Part shown: positions 1 through 7,367 of the stretch, piece after piece
How positions within the stretch are numbered: the stretch's first letter is position 1
How the letters are laid out: each line of letters begins with the position of its first letter
Assembly (NCBI GenBank): GCA_964445695.1
Contig: CAYULF010000005.1
Span: 124,001 to 188,000 of the forward strand
Source of the DNA: JAUIKM01 sp964445695
GTDB taxonomy: Bacteria > Bacteroidota > Ignavibacteria > Kapaibacteriales > UBA7675
DNA length: 64,000 bases
Direction: 5' to 3'
The notes under the pieces: model-generated
Database searches by the model: none
The model's input: only the letters and a program-made list of their open reading frames with translations
Told to the model about the DNA's origin: nothing
Made by a program: the position numbers and the translations under genes

Positions 1-216
1 ACCCAGGGCCGGCCCGCCGTCGGGCGTGCGCGTGCGTATGTAGGACTGGAAATAGCTGCTGGCTTTGCCCAGATCGTGCAGTACGGCGCATAACTCGATT
101 ACTCGTAACAGATCGCCATGAAGCGATAGCTCTGCGGCAAATGTGCGGCAATTGTCCAATACGCCGCGCAGATGCCGCAGTAGTGTTTTGTCGGGGTGGC
201 TCAGTAAATCCTGCAC
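1..216 (-). CDS. cas3: Cas3 HD nuclease/helicase, N-terminal fragment
   Basis: This is the first 72 codons of a CRISPR Cas3 protein; the gene leaves the window at the left edge. Cas3 is the nuclease-helicase that degrades target DNA after Cascade binding in type I systems. The visible part begins with a leader of the type QDLLSHPDK, has HLRGV at about residues 15-19, and contains LHDLGKASSYFQ, which is the HD-domain signature (His-Asp followed by GK). I chose the GTG at 216 because an in-frame stop lies 13 codons further upstream and no ATG is available; AGGA sits about 11 nt before it. It follows cas5 by 30 bases in the same direction, so it is the fourth gene of the effector operon. The helicase part cannot be seen. 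Confidence 0.85.
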   Translation of the reverse strand, partial: MQDLLSHPDKTLLRHLRGVLDNCRTFAAELSLHGDLLRVIELCAVLHDLGKASSYFQSYIRTRTPDGGPALG

Positions 217-246
217 TCTGGACTGATTCCTGTTGCAATATATATG

Positions 247-954
247 TTAAACAAGGACGATGCGGCTTCCATCTTCGAGCGTGATGGCACTTTCCACCTC
301 TGCATCTATCGCAGCGCCGTCGGCGTCGAACAGGTATTCCTCGTATTGAATGACTTCACGGTTGTTCAGCATGCGCACCGGGACTTTTTCCGCAAATATG
401 CGTGCGTTGTCAAAGGTGTCGATTGTCGGACTCATCATTGAACGAGGAACGATCGTGCGAATGTCCTTTGTTGCTTTCCCAACACGACCAACCTTCAACA
501 TCTTTGCCCCGCCAAAATTTGCCAGAGTTTCCGACAGACCAAGGGATACGGTGTACTCCGACCTGTGTTCACTCAGGCGCTTGTAAAGTTCGGTTTGCAT
601 TTCCGCTTTTTCGCAATTGACATACACTATGTAGGCCGGATCCTTTACAAACTCGTAGTTGCTCGGTTTGTGCGATTCGTAACGGCTGAAGTGTTTCTTT
701 GACGTCACCTTGACATTGTTAAGCGGTATGGTGACTTTTTTCACCGGCTTTTCCAGTGCGAGTCCGATGTACGTGTCGTGGAAATGCTCCGGAGCCTCGT
801 CGGCGGGAACGCCGAGGATGGCCCCGAGAATGCCGCGCAACACCGTACCGGTCGGAATTGAGAAGCTGAGTGGGGACATGGTCGTGTAGTACTTTTTGTA
901 GTGCGCCAGGTCGCCCCACAACCTGAATTCAAGCACTTCACGTGGTCGTTTCAT
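247..954 (-). CDS. cas5b: Cas5 (type I-B), Cascade subunit
   Basis: A 235-residue Cas5 of the I-B type, which binds the 5' handle of the crRNA and caps the Cascade backbone. The N-terminal beta strand EFRLWGDLAHYKK, followed by SFSIPTGTVLRGILGAILG at about residues 30-48, is the RAMP-like start typical of Cas5, where a Pro-Thr-Gly-rich loop precedes a helix. I placed the start at the ATG whose A overlaps the cas7 stop (TGATG), because GAGGGG lies 11 nt upstream of that ATG. A GTG four codons earlier is the alternative. Translational coupling to cas7 is likely. Family assignment rests on operon position plus the N-terminal pattern. Confidence 0.85.
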   Translation of the reverse strand: MKRPREVLEFRLWGDLAHYKKYYTTMSPLSFSIPTGTVLRGILGAILGVPADEAPEHFHDTYIGLALEKPVKKVTIPLNNVKVTSKKHFSRYESHKPSNYEFVKDPAYIVYVNCEKAEMQTELYKRLSEHRSEYTVSLGLSETLANFGGAKMLKVGRVGKATKDIRTIVPRSMMSPTIDTFDNARIFAEKVPVRMLNNREVIQYEEYLFDADGAAIDAEVESAITLEDGSRIVLV

Positions 955-1841
955 CAACTGTTCCACCCCTCGGTTTTCACTCGGTCATCTGTGCGGAGTA
1001 CGCTGGACGCCACGTGTTTTTTATTGCTCTTGATTGTTTCGCTCAGCTCACTCAGGTTAACGACGCCGTCCGTGATGTCGCGAACTTCTTCTTCGCGTTT
1101 GTTCGAGCCGATGTCGAACTTCACACGGCGGTCCAGGTCGCCAAGGAAAAAGCCGGGAGTTTTATACTGGATGCGCAGGAGCAGGCGCGGCGACTGTCCA
1201 ACCTTGGTGCGGCTGACAAGGTTGCGCGTGCCTTCCCACATCGCGTCGTAAAACAGGTCCAGATCGGCGCTGCTCAGGCCCGTGTGTTGGGCGGCGACGT
1301 CGTTGACGACGCCGTAGAAACCGATCAGGGAGTAGGGCAGAATGTATTCCTCGCGAAACGTGCGTTGCGTAGCTCCGGCCTTGGACGCAAAAGCACCGGT
1401 GCCCTTCACGTGTTTAAGTTCCACGCGGTGCAGGCTGCGGCCCATGCGCATCTGGACCGGGCCGGTGTAGCGGATGGAATCCCCGGCAAGCGGAATTACA
1501 CCGCCGAAGAGGCGAATATCGATGCACTGTTTAATAATTGACTCCGCGTCATTGCCGAAGTCGCTTGCGCGTTCCTTGCCGTCCTGCAGGCCCTTGCCTT
1601 TGGACTCAGACTCTTTACTGCGGACAAAGATGTCCTTGTCCTTGTCCTTGCTGCCGTTGAATCCCTTGTATTCAAAGAGATAATCGCGGATGGTGCGTTT
1701 GAGACGCACGTCCGTCACGAAGTTGTGACCGCTTTCCTCGTCGATCCGCGGCTTGTTTTCGTCCATCGGATCGCCGTTGGGGTTGTTGTCCTTGATGTCG
1801 TACAGGAACAGGAATTCCTCGCGTTTGTCGATAACGCTCAT
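954..1841 (-). CDS. cas7b: Cas7 (Csh2 type), Cascade backbone
   Basis: A 295-residue Cas7 of the Csh2/I-B family; multiple copies coat the crRNA in the Cascade filament. Residues 12-26 (LYDIKDNNPNGDP) contain the NPNGDP motif characteristic of Csh2/Csd2-type Cas7, followed by a DVRLKRTIRDYL helix. DIRLFGG near residue 107 and GPVQMRMGRSLHRVE near 130-145 are also family-like. The length matches the usual 280-310 residues. The stop codon overlaps the cas5 start by one base, and the gene begins 50 bases after cas8b. A Lys/Asp/Ser-rich insert at residues 60-85 probably forms the thumb loop. Confidence 0.93.
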   Translation of the reverse strand: MSVIDKREEFLFLYDIKDNNPNGDPMDENKPRIDEESGHNFVTDVRLKRTIRDYLFEYKGFNGSKDKDKDIFVRSKESESKGKGLQDGKERASDFGNDAESIIKQCIDIRLFGGVIPLAGDSIRYTGPVQMRMGRSLHRVELKHVKGTGAFASKAGATQRTFREEYILPYSLIGFYGVVNDVAAQHTGLSSADLDLFYDAMWEGTRNLVSRTKVGQSPRLLLRIQYKTPGFFLGDLDRRVKFDIGSNKREEEVRDITDGVVNLSELSETIKSNKKHVASSVLRTDDRVKTEGWNS

Positions 1842-1891
1842 GTTTAAAACTCCACTGAATCAAATGTATGATAGTTGTTTGGTTGACAGGT

Positions 1892-3694
1892 TTACTCGAC
1901 TTCTTCGACTGCTTTTTCCTCTTTGCCGACGCGGAAGTGTTCTTCGAGCGACATGCCGAGCGCAAAGTAGAAGCTGCGTTCGTCATCGGACATATTGTCG
2001 TCCAGATGAGTAAACAACTCGGAGATTATTGCGGCGAGATCCTGGTATGATTTGAAGTACTTTTCATAGGCTTTGAATTTCTCTATGATTTCCGGCAGGA
2101 GCCGTTCGGCGACTTTGCGACTGATATGCATGCCGTTGAGCCGCGCTCTGAACGGCTGCGCGCCCCGTTCCATCTGCTGTGTGTCGAGTAGTTTGTCAGT
2201 CAAAACTCCAAGCAGAAAGACTGCGCGTTGCGCTGCCGGGAGGTCGTTGAATTTCGGGCGATCATCGAAGAATTTGTTTACGATGTCGCGCATCTTGCCC
2301 TTGGCCACATTCATGTGTATGGTTTCCGTTTTAACATGGTTGGGGTTGACAATTTTCATTTGTTCAAAAACATTCAGGATCAGCCACCCTTGTAACGCGA
2401 ACATCTTCAGGTAGCCTTCCTCGACAAACACCCGGCGCAGTTTCATCATGATGTAGCGCAACAGAAAGTCGTAAGAAACCCGGCGCTGCATCAGTACGGC
2501 GCGTACCACTTCGAGGAATCTCGCGGTGTGGTCGCCCTCAATTTTTGAATTCGGGAAGAAGGTGCGCAAAGCCTTGAAGGACCGGAACTCGACGTTAAAC
2601 TTGCCTTGTTTGCCGTGGAGGTCATGGTAAATTGAGTCCTTCTCATTGTGCTTGATGATTTCCCGCAAGCGTGATACATGCGATGGCGCAATGTCGTCGA
2701 TAGACGAGAGGATTTTAAACTCCGAGTTATTTTTTTCGAAGAAAAACATCGTAAAAGTTGCGCTGTTGTGTTGCTCGGCGAGAGCGTCGACAATGTCGAT
2801 TTCTGCCTGGTGAGCGTCCTCATCACTCAGCGAGTATTTGCGGGAAATGTCTTCGATGTCGTCGAAGAACCCGTCGGGATCGAGGTCCAGAACCATTTCC
2901 GGCACGAGGAAATAACTCAGGCCCGAAAAGCGGAACTGCATGTTGTTTTCAACAAACCACTTGCCGCGTTCGACAATCTCCACACCTGCACGCGATGTCG
3001 GGAAGTTGCGCCACGCCAGCTTTTTGTTAAATCCACCGGCGACAACCGAAATTTCTGTCTTGGGAGCGTAAAAGTTGTAGAAGTTGCTGAATCCAAAAAC
3101 CTCGTCACGCTCGCCGGTGATCACACAGAGTTTGTCAGGCGCGGTCACGGCCTCGTTTCCGTCCTGATAGTAGTTCGGATCGACCGTGCGGTTGCGCACT
3201 TCGTCCACTTTTGATTTAAGAAAAGGCGACTGTCCGATGTACTTGCCGTCGAGTTTAATCGAGAGCGCGCAGCGCGGAATCTCGCCGATTTCCTTTGCCA
3301 GGGCCAGGGCAAGTGCTTCACTGTTCTGCAGCAGATCGATGATGTCGGTAAATGTGTTGTCGAACTTACCGAGGATTTTAACCAGTTTCTTGCCGGGCTT
3401 GCTCCTGATGAAATCGGCTTTGCCTTTGACGATGAGTTCGGATGTTTTAAACACGTCGATGGCCGGGAATTCCGAGGTTTGCTGCCCTGGTTTGGGAATC
3501 AGCAGATACTTTCCGGCTTTTGCAGGTTGATACTCCTCCTGGTCAGTACCTGCAAATTCCCAGGTTCCGCCTTTCTGCTTGAACAGGATAAAAACAATTG
3601 GTCGTTTCTGGTAGTCTTTGATCGTGCCGAATGGATCGATGTCGACGAGATCATCCGGCAGAATCGCACCCAGTTTTGCCAGTTTTTGGATCAT
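1892..3694 (-). CDS. cas8b: Cas8b/Csh1 large subunit of type I-B Cascade
   Basis: A 600-residue Cas8b of the Csh1/TM1802 family, the large Cascade subunit that in related systems recognises the PAM and recruits Cas3. It is the first gene of the cas run. The central segment around residues 195-280 (CVITGERDEVFGFSNFY, then GGFNKKLAWRNFP) corresponds to the Csh1 region where many homologues have a zinc ribbon. Here only the first Cys is clear, so the ribbon looks degenerate. The C-terminal third is helical (for example MQRRVSYDFLLRYIMMKLRR), as expected for the helical-bundle part of large subunits. There is no good Shine-Dalgarno sequence before the ATG. Assignment is helped by the adjacent cas7 and cas5. 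Confidence 0.85.
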   Translation of the reverse strand: MIQKLAKLGAILPDDLVDIDPFGTIKDYQKRPIVFILFKQKGGTWEFAGTDQEEYQPAKAGKYLLIPKPGQQTSEFPAIDVFKTSELIVKGKADFIRSKPGKKLVKILGKFDNTFTDIIDLLQNSEALALALAKEIGEIPRCALSIKLDGKYIGQSPFLKSKVDEVRNRTVDPNYYQDGNEAVTAPDKLCVITGERDEVFGFSNFYNFYAPKTEISVVAGGFNKKLAWRNFPTSRAGVEIVERGKWFVENNMQFRFSGLSYFLVPEMVLDLDPDGFFDDIEDISRKYSLSDEDAHQAEIDIVDALAEQHNSATFTMFFFEKNNSEFKILSSIDDIAPSHVSRLREIIKHNEKDSIYHDLHGKQGKFNVEFRSFKALRTFFPNSKIEGDHTARFLEVVRAVLMQRRVSYDFLLRYIMMKLRRVFVEEGYLKMFALQGWLILNVFEQMKIVNPNHVKTETIHMNVAKGKMRDIVNKFFDDRPKFNDLPAAQRAVFLLGVLTDKLLDTQQMERGAQPFRARLNGMHISRKVAERLLPEIIEKFKAYEKYFKSYQDLAAIISELFTHLDDNMSDDERSFYFALGMSLEEHFRVGKEEKAVEEVE

Positions 3695-4333
3695 GAGTTG
3701 CCAAGTCTGATGTTATTAATGATCAAGTGAGTTTGGCGGATAGACCACACCCTGGTCGACTTTGCTGGGGGGCGTCGGCCTCAGGTGTAATTAGCAGAAT
3801 CATTTGATAATGCCGGAAATTTATTTGGCGGATTCCGGGCGGAGTAGAAATGTGCGGCTTTACAATAGCTTGCATCATTTTAATGACTACAATCTTACGT
3901 GACCGGAGATTAATCTGCAAGAAATATTTTCGAATTGTTCCTTATTTCTGACCGCAGGAAGTAGTTCTGCCGTGGCTGTACTTGTGATTGTCCATTGATG
4001 CACAACGACTTACGAGGTTGGTGGAGGCTGCGAGTCTACCTGATTTTTCCCGACTTTTTGAGCCTGGGAATCCGTCACCGGCCCCTGCATGCCTTTATTA
4101 TTTCAATGTGGGAATTGTGCCGGATGGTGAAAACATCAGAGAATAACTGCCTGTATGCTGAAACAAAGTGGTGCTTTTCCGGGATGTGCCGCGCAAGTTA
4201 TTATTGGCGGTAGGTTGCGGCCACAGGCCTCCGTATGGTACAACAGGGCTGCGATACAGCGGACTTTCGGTCCACCGTATCGCAGTTATACACAATCGGC
4301 TCATCTGGTATTGTTTGCCTGTGTCAGGTTGTG
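3695..4333. other. Gap upstream of the cas operon
   Basis: No convincing gene here. A cas6 would normally sit next to cas8b on this side in I-B loci, but no reading frame of suitable length or motif content is present; the only longer minus-strand frame is a shadow of the DinB gene. No direct-repeat array was seen. The left part is AT-richer than the genes and presumably holds the cas promoter, though I found no clear TAnnTTTG box. The right part holds a hairpin described separately. Confidence 0.6.
4249..4285. other. Hairpin with 9-bp perfect arms
   Basis: CTGCGATAC and GTATCGCAG flank an inner GGAC/GTCC stem with a five-base loop, so about 15 pairs can form with two mismatches. It starts about 50 bases after the DinB stop. 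It could serve as a terminator for that gene, but no T-run follows in the minus direction, so its role is open. Confidence 0.5.
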
Positions 4334-4792
4334 TTAACTCATCTTCTTCAAAAGCGCAATCTGCCCCAGATGATAATGCGTGTGCTCGATCAGCCCGTGC
4401 AGGTTCCTGTAATAGTCGCCGTACTTGGGGTCCTGAAACTCCGTCCACATCGTCTCGTCCGGCAGCGCCTCGATCCGCGCCGCCAGTTGTTCCACTTTGC
4501 TGAAGGCCGCCGCGCGCATGTTCTGCCAGTCTTCCTCGCTCTCGATCGGCGGGTGCTCCCAACTGTATTTGTCGTGCGCGTCCAGCTTGCCGCCCTCCAG
4601 CACCGGCAGGATTGCGCCCACGTAATAGTTAATGTGGTAAAACAAAGCCGCGATCGTGTTAAACCCCTCGATCTTTTTGGTCGCCTGCTGCCAGGTGACG
4701 TCCGCCGTCTGGTCTCTGAGGTTCGTGACGGTCCAGTTGCCGCTGAAAAATACTTCGCGCAGGTGTTTGGCCGTGTGCCGTGTTAAACTCAT
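4334..4792 (-). CDS. DinB-like (DUF1572-type) four-helix protein
   Basis: A 152-residue protein of the DinB/YfiT-like superfamily, small cytosolic four-helix bundles that bind a metal through a His triad. ALFYHINYYVG near residue 50 provides the first His, and EHTHYHLGQIALLKK at the C-terminus provides the paired H-x3-H on the last helix, as in the family. Some members use bacillithiol or mycothiol as a thiol cofactor, but the substrate cannot be read here. I prefer the ATG at 4792, with GGAG about 10 nt upstream, over the GTG two codons earlier. It stands alone between cas8b and a sulfatase, and the context gives no pathway. Confidence 0.75.
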   Translation of the reverse strand: MSLTRHTAKHLREVFFSGNWTVTNLRDQTADVTWQQATKKIEGFNTIAALFYHINYYVGAILPVLEGGKLDAHDKYSWEHPPIESEEDWQNMRAAAFSKVEQLAARIEALPDETMWTEFQDPKYGDYYRNLHGLIEHTHYHLGQIALLKKMS

Positions 4793-5018
4793 GATCACTC
4801 GTCTCCGGATTTCCGTTGAAATATATTACCGGGCGACGGCATTGTTAAGAGGTAGGAGGAGAGGTGCGCCGTCGCCTGTAAACGCTCAATCTACGACTGT
4901 GTTGCCGGAAAGTCAAAACTGACGAGGAAGCAGATGTCTCACGCGCCGTTGGATGGCGGTTTGACCCGCAATTATTCCGGGGCGGTGGACGCTCTCACAA
5001 CTTCTCACTGCATGGCAA

Positions 5019-5058
5019 ACAAAAAGAAAAAGGCGCCCAGCGAAGCTACAGCGCCTAT
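5019..5058 (-). terminator. Rho-independent terminator after the sulfatase
   Basis: Read on the minus strand, AGGCGC pairs with GCGCCT around a 14-base loop and is followed directly by TTTTTCTTTTT. It lies about 110 bases after the sulfatase stop. In the remaining gap (4793-5167) I see no gene or other signal. Confidence 0.8.
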
Positions 5059-5167
5059 TTCCGAATAAATTGTTAAACGATGTGCTACTACTCCCGCCGC
5101 ATTAACAACCCGATAAAGCCATTTTTGTTTGTCAGCGGGAGCGAAGCGTCAGGTCATTGTGGCAGTC

Positions 5168-6880
5168 TTAAACCATCGGGATGTCATTGCGCAGCAGGTC
5201 TTCCTCGCGTTGTTTAAGCAGAGCAGCCATCTCAACGCGTTTGCGCGCTACAAAACGCTGTACGGCCTTCGGCAGATCCTGCACGAGCGGGTTGTCGGGA
5301 TATGCCAGGTTGACGTACTCGAAGGGATAACGACGCAGATAGTTCGTTAAAAACTGCTGAGCCTTGCTGTCGTCCATGTCGTCTTCGTAGTGCTGTTTAA
5401 GCAGCGCCTTTTCCGCGTCGATCGCTTCCTGCGAGAGCTCGTCCTCCGTGTGTACGCCGACCAGAAAATACAGTTCGTACTCATCCTTGTAGGCCGAGTC
5501 GGCGCGGAAGTAATGCGCGTATTTCCATTTGTGCGAACGTATGCTGCGCAGGCGGTCCGCCGCGGGAATCGGCTCGGCGCTGCCCGTCTGCCCGGCGCGA
5601 ATGTCGTCGTAGGTAAACATGACCGAGGTCTGAATCGGTTCGCTGATGTCGTTAAACAAACTGGGCGACATGTCGACGCCTTTTGTGCCGTCGGGTACCG
5701 TGACGAGGTCCTTGCCGGCAACGGCATTAACCATGCCCGCGAGCGTGGGCATCATGTCGATCAGACTGATGAGCTGGCGGTTGTCGGTCTGGCCGCGGCG
5801 TTTGTTAAACAACACCGGGTTGGAAAATACCATCGGAATGCGGATTGTCTCTTCGTAGGTGTTGTACGCTTTCTGGCGCATGCCGCCGTGCGCCATACCC
5901 ATTTCGCCGTGATCGGCAAGCTTGACAATGACGGTGTCCTTGCCGAGTGCGGTCGGCCGGCGCTCGCCGCTGCTGTCGGGAGCGTCGTAAAACAGGTTGA
6001 GCAATTTGCCGATTTCGCTGTCGACCAGGCTTTGCAGGTTGCCGTAAAAGTTGATGTATTCCAGTTGCTGTTTGGGGTCGATCAGTCCACCCAGGCCCTT
6101 GAGTGCGCCGACTTTCTGCAGCCAGTGCGCGCTCGGTTTGAAGTTGGTGACAAGTTGTTCCGTCGAACTGGCGGGCAGCGGGATTTCATTGATCAGGTCG
6201 TCGGCACAGTAACCGGCCTGCACATACGTGTCGGGGTAGGTTAACACGTCGTGCGGATTGACAAGCGAGACGATCATGAAAAAAGGTTGTGCCGCCTGCC
6301 CTTGCTGTACGCGCGCCTCCTGTTCGGCCTGGTGCTGTTTAATCGCCTGAATTGTCTGGGCAATGTATTCGGCGTCGTGATTGGCAAAACCGCCGCCGCA
6401 GTTTTCCAGTTTAACATCTTCGCCGGCATCCGGCGCCACCCAACCCTCAAAACCGTAGAGCGCAATGTCGGCGCGCATCAGCGATTTTTCCGGATGCACG
6501 TGGTTTTCTCCGCCTTTGTTTAAGTGCCACTTGCCGCGATAGTAGTTGCGATACGCTCCGCGCATCATCGTGGCCAGGTTGGGCGTGGAGGGATCCAACG
6601 TGGGTTCCGGCGGCGAGTATATGCTGCCGTATGTGAGTGTGTCCTTGACGCCGTGCTGCGCCGGATACAGACTGGTCAGCAGCGTGGAGCGGCTGGGCGA
6701 GCACATGCAGGTATTGCAGAAAGCATTCGCATACGTGACGCCGTTTTGTTTAAGCAGGGTCAGGTTGGGCTGGTACTTTGCCTCCCATCCTTCGGGGTAG
6801 TGCTGCGTCGCGCGGTCCTGGTCCGTAATAATAATCAGAACATTGGGCGCGTGCGCCGCGCCGCCTGAAGAAGTCGACAT
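5168..6880 (-). CDS. Type I sulfatase (alkaline-phosphatase fold)
   Basis: A 570-residue arylsulfatase-family enzyme that hydrolyses sulfate esters. The active-site signature CSPSR (Cys60) is the C-x-P-S-R motif converted to formylglycine by a maturase. The metal-site strand VLIIITDQD (residues 14-22) and later ADHGEMGMAHGG and RQKAYNTYEETIRIP match the sulfatase/phosphodiesterase core. The start was set at the ATG preceded by GGGAGA; an upstream in-frame extension lacks family similarity. There is no signal peptide, which is unusual because most Bacteroidota sulfatases are exported; the enzyme may be cytosolic, acting on an imported substrate. No sulfatase maturase or glycan-use genes lie nearby. 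It is monocistronic and closed by a terminator. Confidence 0.9.
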   Translation of the reverse strand: MSTSSGGAAHAPNVLIIITDQDRATQHYPEGWEAKYQPNLTLLKQNGVTYANAFCNTCMCSPSRSTLLTSLYPAQHGVKDTLTYGSIYSPPEPTLDPSTPNLATMMRGAYRNYYRGKWHLNKGGENHVHPEKSLMRADIALYGFEGWVAPDAGEDVKLENCGGGFANHDAEYIAQTIQAIKQHQAEQEARVQQGQAAQPFFMIVSLVNPHDVLTYPDTYVQAGYCADDLINEIPLPASSTEQLVTNFKPSAHWLQKVGALKGLGGLIDPKQQLEYINFYGNLQSLVDSEIGKLLNLFYDAPDSSGERRPTALGKDTVIVKLADHGEMGMAHGGMRQKAYNTYEETIRIPMVFSNPVLFNKRRGQTDNRQLISLIDMMPTLAGMVNAVAGKDLVTVPDGTKGVDMSPSLFNDISEPIQTSVMFTYDDIRAGQTGSAEPIPAADRLRSIRSHKWKYAHYFRADSAYKDEYELYFLVGVHTEDELSQEAIDAEKALLKQHYEDDMDDSKAQQFLTNYLRRYPFEYVNLAYPDNPLVQDLPKAVQRFVARKRVEMAALLKQREEDLLRNDIPMV

Positions 6881-7367
6881 GGTAGTCTCCCGGATAAATC
6901 GAACAGTGAAGAAACTGTGAGCTTGCGACGAAGCAATCGCCGGCCGCCGGTCCGAACGATCAAGTGGCGGATCAGGCGCTGCGGGTATGGTCAACCGCAA
7001 TGCGAAGGGCGGCAAATCCATCCGCGGCGTTGTTTGGTGCACCTGTCGGCCGCCGTCGGTGGATGCGCATCGTCGAGCGGCAATCTAGGGCCGGCCGGCA
7101 TCGCAAACAAACTTCGGGATGGTCATAGATAAATAATTGCACGGAAACATGCAGAAACCTATCTTTCCGCCTTGGTGAACCATGTGCCGGGTCATCTACT
7201 CTCAGTCATTATCGTATTCTGGCGTGCAAGGGAAGTGTTTTGCGCGTGCGTCCCGTCAATTTCATTTAACCGGCACGTAGGGGTTTCACCAGCCCGGTCG
7301 TGCGTGCGAACGACCAACAACTCCATAGAATTCAATTGCCGCTTTATACAAGTTCCGGTAAGGTACA
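6881..7367. other. Divergent intergenic region
   Basis: This gap separates the minus-strand sulfatase from the plus-strand YadA-like operon, so it should hold two divergent promoters. I found no exact TAnnTTTG box, no RNA gene and no strong hairpin. Short frames in it have no recognisable features. Confidence 0.5.

Noticed and set aside
4098..4562. Candidate cas6 upstream of cas8b
   Set aside because: This minus-strand frame overlaps the DinB gene in another frame and has no RAMP or Gly-rich loop features of Cas6.
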